Below are positions 1 through 5,004 of a stretch of DNA of 6,273 nt, in pieces; positions within the stretch are counted from its first letter, which is position 1; each line of letters starts with the position of its first letter. Location of the stretch: positions 1 to 6,273 of the forward strand of contig JAKAYJ010000071.1 in NCBI GenBank assembly GCA_021816385.1, written 5' to 3'. The position numbers were made by a program, and so were the translations under genes. The stretch comes from Thermoplasmata archaeon. GTDB taxonomy: Archaea; Thermoplasmatota; Thermoplasmata; Thermoplasmatales; Thermoplasmataceae. The notes below the pieces were generated by a model. The model saw only the letters and a program-made list of their open reading frames with translations. It ran no database searches and was not told the origin of the DNA.

Positions 1-135
1 AAATGTTCCTGGAGAGGCGCCCTGAATGATCACAGGGGTTTGGATTCTTTGAGTGAATTTTATGATGTTCCTGGAGGACCCCATTATTTTAAAAAACTGA
101 AATTGAGAATGGGGAAAAGCCAACTTTACATTTGA
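1..135 (+). CDS. Possible 3' end of a gene truncated by the left window edge
   Basis: The first + frame is open from base 1 to a TGA at 133-135 (44 codons). It has no start because it would begin outside the window. The readable C-terminus includes DVPGGPHYFKKLK and ends GKSQLYI. I do not recognise a family. If real, it converges with the PrpF gene and the two 3' ends overlap by 10 bp, which is common in compact archaeal genomes. The other two + frames are closed within the first 30 bases, so this is the only + candidate. A 44-codon open stretch can occur by chance, and the T-rich terminator-like element of the opposite gene lies inside it, so confidence is low. Confidence 0.25.
   Translation, partial: KCSWRGALNDHRGLDSLSEFYDVPGGPHYFKKLKLRMGKSQLYI
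79..114 (-). terminator. Terminator-like inverted repeat and T-tract after the PrpF gene
   Basis: Just beyond the minus-strand stop codon (126-128) is a perfect 7-bp inverted repeat, CCCCATT (79-85) with AATGGGG (108-114). Inside the loop the minus strand has a run of six T (96-91). Archaeal termination depends mostly on T-tracts, so the T-run is the more meaningful part. The position fits the 3' end of the PrpF transcript. Confidence 0.35.
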
Positions 136-1259
136 ACGAATGCTTTGCCTTTCATTATGGGCCTAGCAGTTCTGTATCCCCCGACATAATTGATTTTTAT
201 GCCACTGTTCAACTCATCAGATTCTACGTAAGCTTTTGCGATTCCTTTTGGGTGTGCTATTCTGATCTCATTGGTGTCTTTATTTCGAGCCACCTTCCAT
301 ACAACAGTGTCAGGTATTTTCTTAGCTGCCGCCGTGCATAGCGCAGCTGTAAATGGAACAGAATGATGCATTTTTCCCAGTGAAAATGCCCTCAATAGAA
401 TGTCGCCCTCTGAGCTTCTTATTTTTCGTCCCCATGTATCAGAATAATCTACCATATCCGACACAGCTATTAGCCTAAGGGACATTTCGGATTCTTCCTC
501 AGGGGTTTCGGGGAGTAATCTATCGCCCAATTTTTTCTTTATCTCACTTATAATAATCTTCATCCGGTTCAATATCGCTGGATTGTTATTCACTTCGCCT
601 GGAAGTTCCGTGCCCTTCATTCCAATGTCTTTTGCATTTACAAAAGCATATACCGATGTTATGTCTATTACACTAACCTCAACATCTTTTCCTTCAACCT
701 TAATCTTTAGGCTCGGCTCTATAATTGTCTCATGATGTGGAATGGTCCCAGCGGGGTTCATTATCTTATAATAGACAGCTACCCCTGTGTTTGGCACACC
801 ATCTATACCATTGTTGCCCGAATAGTATGGCCTTCCATCTACTACTTTAAATCTACTTATAATTTCTTTCTCAGTATTCTGGTTGAACAGATTGATCTCA
901 ATTTCCTTTGGCTCGTCTGAAATAGCTGTTTTTACTAAACCTTCTTCAACTGCAAATGGTCCTACGGCGGAAGTTAGATTGCCACAATTTCCGTTATAGT
1001 CAACTCTAGCTTTGTCAACATATATTTGTGCAAAAAGATACTTTATTGAATTCTTTGTATCTGTTGAGTCGATCATCATTGCTTTGCTAGTTGAGGAAAA
1101 CCCCCCACCTAAGCCGTCTACTTGTAAAGGATCTGGACTACCGAGGAGTTTTATCAAGAATGTGTCCCTGTCTTTAACCGGGACGTTTTCGCTCTTCAGA
1201 AATATTCCTCTACTAGTTCCTCCCCTCATAACAGTTGCGTCCACGGAAATTAAAGGCAT
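126..1259 (-). CDS. PrpF-family isomerase (2-methylaconitate / 4-oxalomesaconate tautomerase type)
   Basis: This 377-residue protein has the length and signatures of the PrpF family (diaminopimelate-epimerase-like fold): MRGGTSRG at residues 11-18, GGGFSSTSKA at 51-60, GNCGNLTSAVGPFA at 90-103, and MHHSVPFTAALCTAAA at 297-312 in the second half. K59 and C92 sit where bacterial PrpF has its proposed catalytic Lys and Cys. Members move a proton or double bond in unsaturated tricarboxylates such as 2-methylaconitate, 3-methylitaconate or 4-oxalomesaconate; the substrate cannot be told from sequence. It is cytosolic, with no signal peptide or membrane segment. The ATG at 1259 leaves about 10 residues before the first motif, as is usual in the family. 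No methylcitrate-pathway gene (prpB, prpC, prpD, acnD) is visible, so I give no gene symbol. It appears to be monocistronic. Confidence 0.93.
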   Translation of the reverse strand: MPLISVDATVMRGGTSRGIFLKSENVPVKDRDTFLIKLLGSPDPLQVDGLGGGFSSTSKAMMIDSTDTKNSIKYLFAQIYVDKARVDYNGNCGNLTSAVGPFAVEEGLVKTAISDEPKEIEINLFNQNTEKEIISRFKVVDGRPYYSGNNGIDGVPNTGVAVYYKIMNPAGTIPHHETIIEPSLKIKVEGKDVEVSVIDITSVYAFVNAKDIGMKGTELPGEVNNNPAILNRMKIIISEIKKKLGDRLLPETPEEESEMSLRLIAVSDMVDYSDTWGRKIRSSEGDILLRAFSLGKMHHSVPFTAALCTAAAKKIPDTVVWKVARNKDTNEIRIAHPKGIAKAYVESDELNSGIKINYVGGYRTARPIMKGKAFVQM

Positions 1260-1280
1260 ACAATTGTATTATAACAGGCA

Positions 1281-1287
1281 TAATTAA
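1281..1287 (-). promoter_or_regulatory. Candidate TATA box of the PrpF gene
   Basis: The minus strand reads TTAATTA here, centred about 25 bp ahead of the ATG at 1259. No Shine-Dalgarno sequence precedes that ATG, so a leaderless transcript would fit. A second AT-rich element, TTATAATA near 1267-1274, is only about 12 bp from the start and fits less well unless translation starts further in. An out-of-frame ATG lies at 1281-1279. Confidence 0.4.
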
Positions 1288-1432
1288 CTTTCTTAGAAGA
1301 TATTAATAATGGCGTGTCTTCTCTGATAAAAGCACTATGGCACCCATGTGATTCCACCCCGTTTATTCATATTTTAAGTGCAAACATGATGGCATGCCCA
1401 AGATCTCCTGAGAGGAAAAACATCCATCCATT

Positions 1433-1451
1433 TTGGTTATGGTATAACCAA
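1433..1451. repeat. Perfect inverted repeat TTGGTTAT-ggt-ATAACCAA
   Basis: Two 8-bp arms (1433-1440 and 1444-1451) are exact reverse complements around a 3-bp spacer. The short spacer and 19-bp length would suit a dimeric DNA-binding protein site as well as a small hairpin. It is about 175 bp upstream of the PrpF start and 400 bp downstream of the DUF929 stop, so its target is unclear. Confidence 0.4.
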
Positions 1452-1846
1452 TTAGAAACGGCGAAAAAGTGAAAAGATATTTTCAGCCATAGATAAAATT
1501 TCTTTAAGCCAAAACAAGAAGTCTATGGGCAAATACGAGAAGTAGTCTTGAATCAGATGTACGTCAATCCAACATGAATAAAATTGATCGTGATCTTAAC
1601 GCAATATTCACATCATTCACAAGTGATTGTCCAATAAACAAATTCAACAATTTCAGGAATAAATTGTCCTTCAAAATATTCCAAGCTTGTATGCAACCGG
1701 AAGAATAATGGATATCTATTCACAAGTTTCCATTATCCCTACACCATAAGTAGATCACTTCAACCAAAATAACTGGGAGGATGAGGGAGGAGGCATTTAA
1801 TTGATACGGTGCCAGGAGAGAGTGCAGCGAAAGGGATAATATATTA

Positions 1847-2662
1847 TTATAAGCAAGCAGGCTGTGTTGCAGCAGATGCTAATGTTTTCGTGAAGTTGCC
1901 TGAAGCCGATGTGATATTCGTCATCGTCATGCAGTTTGAAAGCATGTATGCAGCGTTGTATGAAGTCAATGATGCTGGGACAATGATATAACGATTCAGT
2001 ATCCAGGTTCCACCCGGACCTGTAATAACCATAACTGTGTTTATCTTTGAGGGCTTTGAAGCAGGGTGCAGGAATGCAGATGGTGTGTGCGTTCCACTGA
2101 TTGGATCAACTGTAGTAATATTTGCAATTATCCCAATAACCGGAGAGGGAAATCCGGATTCGTTAAGTTCTGAAAGACCGGTGGTCACTAACTCGTTACT
2201 TGGGATCGGAGTCCCACCTGTTCTGTTATTAAAGCCATCGGCTGTTCTGTTCAGATAAAGGTTATAGAGATAATAAGGATAGAAGACAACCTGCTTTCCT
2301 GTTGCATTGTCAAAGAATGAAAAATTGTAAAAAAGAAGGCCGGGGACAGTAGTGCCATTAGTATAAGGAACTTGGTTCGTAACAGAATGTTCAGACATGT
2401 TGATTAATGGAGAGAAACTACAGTATATCATCCATGAATCAGCTGCACCTATCGGACATCCGTACCATGATGTCAGATAAACATCTACTTGGCCGGGAGG
2501 GGCATAATCCTGACTGGATAATTTAAAGAACTTTCCGGATGGTATGGAGATTACAGCACTTTTATTGGAATGTGTGAAAGTCACTAAACCAATTCCATAA
2601 GGTATTCCGAGTCCAGCGGCGACTATGACGATCGCTACAATGATCGGTAAATACTTTCTCAC
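1847..2662 (-). CDS. Secreted, membrane-anchored DUF929-family protein, copy 1
   Basis: A 271-residue protein with one N-terminal hydrophobic segment (about residues 5-27; uncleaved anchor or signal peptide) and a large extracytoplasmic domain. The DUF929 hallmark SWYGCPIGAADSW lies at 65-77 with Cys69. Further conserved blocks, VPGLLFYN (106-113) and MVITGPGGTWILNRY (211-225), align with the paralogue at 2820-3602. The domain is poor in charged residues, rich in Ser, Thr and Asn, and holds 11 N-X-S/T sequons, as expected of a glycosylated surface protein of an acidophile. Function is unknown. From memory the family belongs to the thioredoxin-like clan, and GCPIG resembles a DsbA GCPHC site lacking its second Cys. 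The start is GTG: TAA lies in frame two codons upstream, and a TATA box sits at the leaderless distance. Other Cys are C81, C244 and C270. It has its own promoter, separate from the downstream paralogue's operon. Confidence 0.86.
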   Translation of the reverse strand: MRKYLPIIVAIVIVAAGLGIPYGIGLVTFTHSNKSAVISIPSGKFFKLSSQDYAPPGQVDVYLTSWYGCPIGAADSWMIYCSFSPLINMSEHSVTNQVPYTNGTTVPGLLFYNFSFFDNATGKQVVFYPYYLYNLYLNRTADGFNNRTGGTPIPSNELVTTGLSELNESGFPSPVIGIIANITTVDPISGTHTPSAFLHPASKPSKINTVMVITGPGGTWILNRYIIVPASLTSYNAAYMLSNCMTMTNITSASGNFTKTLASAATQPACL

Positions 2663-2685
2663 AGCTTAATGTTACTAAAATCAAA

Positions 2686-2693
2686 TATTTATA
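2686..2693 (-). promoter_or_regulatory. TATA box of DUF929 copy 1
   Basis: The minus strand reads TATAAATA, preceded by a purine-rich GGAAAA that could act as the TFB recognition element. Its centre is about 28 bp ahead of the GTG at 2662, so transcription should start at or next to the start codon. No Shine-Dalgarno sequence is present. This gives the gene a promoter independent of the operon ending at 2820 and supports the GTG start. Confidence 0.65.
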
Positions 2694-2799
2694 TTTTCCA
2701 ATAGCAACTTCAATTACTATTCTGATTTCAGAAATAGGTTATGGCTATTTTTGACACTTACGATTATAATATGACTACGAATTCACCAGACAGTTTTAA

Positions 2800-2819
2800 A
2801 CACAGCATTTTTCCTGTGT
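2800..2819 (-). terminator. Stem-loop directly after DUF929 copy 2
   Basis: ACACAG (2800-2805) and CTGTGT (2814-2819) form a perfect 6-bp stem with an 8-nt loop, beginning on the base after the TAG stop. In the minus direction it is followed only by TTTAAAA, so it is weak as an intrinsic terminator. Its place at the end of the three-gene operon is the main support. Confidence 0.38.
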
Positions 2820-3602
2820 CTATATCGTCTGTGATATGGCATCTGTCAGCTGTTGCTCTGCACTGTCTATCTGGTAGTAGGAAGAAAGATTTTCGAGAAC
2901 AGTTTTAGATGTGACGGTGCCAGGAAATGGCTTATACATGTACCAGAAATGAATAACTGTTCCATCAGGTCCAGTTATAATGAGCATAGTCACGAGCATT
3001 GGCAGACCATGATAAGTGCACCATGCTGCGATTGATTCTGTCGTATTGTTTACTATCGGGACTTGAGTCTGCCATTTCTTTGCAGCCTCGTACACACTGT
3101 TTGGCAGGTTGTCCTGTAGAACTGAAAAAGCGAAGCTTACTCTAGAGCTGCTTGAAATGGGTTGGTTGTAGACAGATCCCGTCATGGTCTGATTATACAT
3201 ATACAAGGATGTAAAAGTAAATGCTCTGCCAGCGTACCTGAAACTTATATTTTCGCCCTGCCTGCCTGAACCATTAAGAAATAACAGACCAGGTGTTCCT
3301 TCCATTGAAGTATGCAGTTCAACATCACTAACGATGTTTTTGCTCGAATTGATAAATTTATAGAGCACCCAGGAATTATCAGCTCCTATTGGACAACCGT
3401 ACCATGAAATGAAATATATGTGGCTCTGGCCATCACTCAACACATCGCTATCTGAGATTTTGATGTATTTTGAAAGAACCACATGATTATTGCCATTCGA
3501 AAGATGTGGATAAATTATTAGCCCTGCGGCCAATACTATCACCACAACAACAATGGAAATAATTCCGTAGAGCAATTTTTTGCTAATTTGCATAGCCTTC
3601 AT
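2820..3602 (-). CDS. Secreted, membrane-anchored DUF929-family protein, copy 2
   Basis: A 260-residue paralogue of the protein at 1847-2662. It has a short basic N-terminus, one membrane segment (about residues 11-31) and an extracytoplasmic domain with SWYGCPIGADNSW at 66-78 (Cys70), GTPGLLFLNGSG at 102-113 and LIITGPDGTVIHFWYMY at 207-223. The GTPG block looks like the cis-Pro loop of thioredoxin-fold proteins, 34 residues after Cys70; that structural reading is inference. The only other Cys is C195. Seven N-X-S/T sequons are present. The ATG overlaps the TGA of the thioredoxin gene (ATGA, 3602-3599), so the two are co-transcribed and probably translationally coupled. No Shine-Dalgarno sequence precedes it. 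An in-frame ATG at residue 4 is an alternative start. Its place as last gene of an operon with a thioredoxin links DUF929 to thiol chemistry; biochemical function is unknown. Confidence 0.87.
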   Translation of the reverse strand: MKAMQISKKLLYGIISIVVVVIVLAAGLIIYPHLSNGNNHVVLSKYIKISDSDVLSDGQSHIYFISWYGCPIGADNSWVLYKFINSSKNIVSDVELHTSMEGTPGLLFLNGSGRQGENISFRYAGRAFTFTSLYMYNQTMTGSVYNQPISSSSRVSFAFSVLQDNLPNSVYEAAKKWQTQVPIVNNTTESIAAWCTYHGLPMLVTMLIITGPDGTVIHFWYMYKPFPGTVTSKTVLENLSSYYQIDSAEQQLTDAISQTI

Positions 3603-4201
3603 CCAAGTGTCTGGATCACGCTATTGAGATTTGCTCCAAGGCCCTGTCCACTGCCAACAATGTATCCCTGGGAATTTACCATATAGTAAATATCAAGTAC
3701 ACCTGTGGGGTTGTATTCCTGGGTTACTGACTGAGCTGCCGTTCCGATATACCATCCTGGCTCATTTGCTCCTCCGTATTCTGATACAAATGCTGGCAGA
3801 CTCTCACCCGGTTCATTGAGATCGTTGTAGTTTTCTATCTGCAGTAAACGTATTCCATCTGATGTGAAGGTATTATAATACTGCGATGCAAGAAGCTGAC
3901 TTGTCTCCGCACAGGAGGAACACCATGTAGTCATAAACCAAACGACCAGAGGATGCCCTTCCAGGGATTTTGATGATACAGTTCCTCCACTTATCAACGT
4001 AACATTAAAGTCGGCCAGGGCCTTATTTGCGCTTTTCGTTCCTGAGTGGCTCCCACTTTTTACAGATCCTGCATAGTGGATGCCTACTACAACCAGCATA
4101 ACTACTACTAGGGACAGAAGAGCTATTTCCATCATCTTTTTTCTTGCTTTTAGCTTTCTCTTCCTTAACTGCTCCATCTTTTTCTTGTTGGATTTAGTCA
4201 C
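3599..4201 (-). CDS. Membrane-anchored TlpA/ResA-like thioredoxin
   Basis: A 200-residue protein with a very basic N-terminus (residues 4-22), one membrane segment (about 25-43), a Ser/Gly/Lys-rich linker and a thioredoxin-fold domain from about residue 62. The catalytic WCSSC is at 93-97 (C94, C97), in VVWFMTTWCSSCAETSQLL as in TlpA/ResA and AhpC-like proteins. The cis-Pro loop is NPTGVLDIYYMVNSQG (164-179; Pro165). The positive-inside rule puts the domain outside the cell, where it would reduce or exchange disulfides. The start is GTG at 4201, six bases after the upstream stop, with GGAGG (4217-4213) 11 nt ahead. An ATG at residue 9 would only shorten the basic tail. The upstream Cys-pair membrane protein could be its electron donor and the downstream DUF929 protein its client; both are inference. 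Confidence 0.9.
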   Translation of the reverse strand: MTKSNKKKMEQLRKRKLKARKKMMEIALLSLVVVMLVVVGIHYAGSVKSGSHSGTKSANKALADFNVTLISGGTVSSKSLEGHPLVVWFMTTWCSSCAETSQLLASQYYNTFTSDGIRLLQIENYNDLNEPGESLPAFVSEYGGANEPGWYIGTAAQSVTQEYNPTGVLDIYYMVNSQGYIVGSGQGLGANLNSVIQTLG

Positions 4202-4207
4202 TCCTCA

Positions 4208-4771
4208 TCAAACCTCCTGCTTTTGTGATATCATGTTCTCCCTACCTACCTTATCCAATCTGCAACAGCCAAGATTGGAAGAAACCTTCAATATTGAATA
4301 GATAAGCATTATTATGGAAATTGAGTAGAATATGGGATAATCTACAGCGAAAAAATGTTGAATTGATGGCGAATACCTGAGGATAAATGGCGAGGATGCA
4401 CCGAGTATACCAATTATGGATGGTATGATTGGTGTACAGCAGAAGACATTTACTATACTTGTCAGTGCCGAGGCAACTCCAGAAGTCTTGTTGATCTTTA
4501 CTCCATAGGAATGCGACCTTATGGCAATTATAATAAGAAGCGAAAATAGAATGCCCATTGCAAAAGAGAAAAAAACCTGTATTGGAGTTATGAATTTTAC
4601 TGCTGGTAAAAAGAATGTTCCAAATGGGAGCATTGGGAGTAGGATATAGTATAAGGTGGTTAGAAAGGCAGAAAGAAGAATGAAAGAAATAAGGTACTTC
4701 CTCGTGAATAAGGTTTCCAGAATCGCTTTCGCAGATATCGAAAATTTAATTCCATTTCCACCATATTCCAT
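4208..4771 (-). CDS. Four-helix membrane protein with two vicinal Cys pairs (unknown family)
   Basis: First gene of the minus-strand operon, 187 residues from the ATG at 4771. Four membrane segments are visible at about 27-47, 63-84, 100-126 and 142-162. Positive loops before helix 1, between helices 2 and 3, and at the C-terminus put both ends inside the cell. Helix 3 carries VFCCTPIIP (Cys111-Cys112, Pro114, Pro117), and a second pair, Cys169-Cys170, follows helix 4 on the cytoplasmic face. A Cys pair in a helix followed by Pro and Gly recalls MerT-type mercuric carriers and, more loosely, CcdA-type reductant carriers; I cannot place it firmly in either. A longer reading from a TTG at 4783 (191 residues) is possible, but the TATA element at 4794-4801 sits 27 bp ahead of the ATG and only 15 bp ahead of the TTG. 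It is followed by the thioredoxin gene after six bases. Confidence 0.8.
   Translation of the reverse strand: MEYGGNGIKFSISAKAILETLFTRKYLISFILLSAFLTTLYYILLPMLPFGTFFLPAVKFITPIQVFFSFAMGILFSLLIIIAIRSHSYGVKINKTSGVASALTSIVNVFCCTPIIPSIIGILGASSPFILRYSPSIQHFFAVDYPIFYSISIIMLIYSILKVSSNLGCCRLDKVGRENMISQKQEV
4213..4217 (-). promoter_or_regulatory. Shine-Dalgarno sequence for the thioredoxin gene
   Basis: GGAGG on the minus strand lies within the last codons of the membrane-protein gene, 11 nt ahead of the GTG at 4201. The spacing is long but usable. It contrasts with the leaderless first genes of the transcription units here. An ATG at 4208-4206 is out of frame and closes after four codons. Confidence 0.5.
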
Positions 4772-4793
4772 GTATAAGTCCAATTTAAAATCG

Positions 4794-4801
4794 ATATTTA
4801 A
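4794..4801 (-). promoter_or_regulatory. TATA box of the membrane protein-thioredoxin-DUF929 operon
   Basis: The minus strand reads TTAAATAT, centred about 27 bp ahead of the ATG at 4771. This predicts a leaderless mRNA and decides the start in favour of that ATG over the TTG at 4783. A further AT-rich element (4783-4790) is too close to the start to act as the TATA box. Confidence 0.55.
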
Positions 4802-4974
4802 CAGAATAAGTAAAAAAAAGTTTAGTTGATAGTTTTTGCTCAGGGCTACAACAGAAATAGTTTAAAAATCACAGCTTTTTTTATTTTATCCTTATATTGC
4901 CGTACTGTCAGGAGACTGCAGAAAATTCCCCATAGTTAACAGCATTTTGTCTGAAATTTAGACACGCCCTCCTG

Positions 4975-4984
4975 TTATAATATT
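4975..4984 (+). promoter_or_regulatory. TATA box of the ABC transporter operon
   Basis: TTATAATATT is centred about 26 bp ahead of the ATG at 5005. There is no Shine-Dalgarno sequence and TAA (5002-5004) directly abuts the start codon, so the first gene should be read from a leaderless transcript. Together with the TATA box at 4794-4801 on the other strand it defines a divergent promoter region of about 230 bp. Confidence 0.6.
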
Positions 4985-5004
4985 GCGAAGTTCTAGCCTT
5001 ATAA

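Larger units (their letters stand above)
1260..1846. other. 587-bp intergenic stretch without a convincing gene
   Basis: Apart from the PrpF promoter at its left end I see no supportable gene, RNA gene or insertion sequence here. On the + strand, start-less open frames occupy 1284-1472 (63 codons to TGA) and 1508-1708 (66 codons to TAA, with an ATG at 1574 giving 44 codons). The latter reads in part NKFNNFRNKLSFKIFQAC. Neither is recognisable, neither has a Shine-Dalgarno sequence, and they lie in different frames. They could be remains of a decayed gene or chance. Short palindromes cluster at 1391-1398 (GGCATGCC) and 1433-1451. No long T-tract marks the 3' end of the DUF929 gene that enters from the right. 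Confidence 0.5.

Noticed and set aside
3..76. Direct repeat of ATGTTCCTGGAG at 3-14 and 65-76
   Set aside because: About one 12-bp match is expected by chance in a window this size. The 62-bp spacing is not a multiple of three, so it is not a protein repeat, and no third copy is seen.
1012..1287. Plus-strand 91-codon open frame opposite the start of the PrpF gene
   Set aside because: It is antisense to the conserved MRGGTS and GNCGN coding region, with no promoter or Shine-Dalgarno sequence.
1574..1708. 44-codon ATG-initiated open frame in the intergenic stretch as a real small protein
   Set aside because: It has no Shine-Dalgarno sequence and no convincing TATA box at leaderless distance. 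Its length is within chance for this composition, so it is kept only as part of the intergenic description.
1809..2258. Plus-strand open frames opposite DUF929 copy 1 (1809-1991 and 2037-2258)
   Set aside because: They are antisense to a gene with clear family motifs and a promoter. Their products look like reverse-strand translations with no domain.
1311..4968. Shared AGACACGCC upstream of the PrpF gene (1319-1311, minus) and of the ABC operon (4960-4968, plus)
   Set aside because: Many 9-bp matches occur by chance in 6 kb. The distances to the start codons differ (52 and 37 bp), so there is no support for a shared operator.
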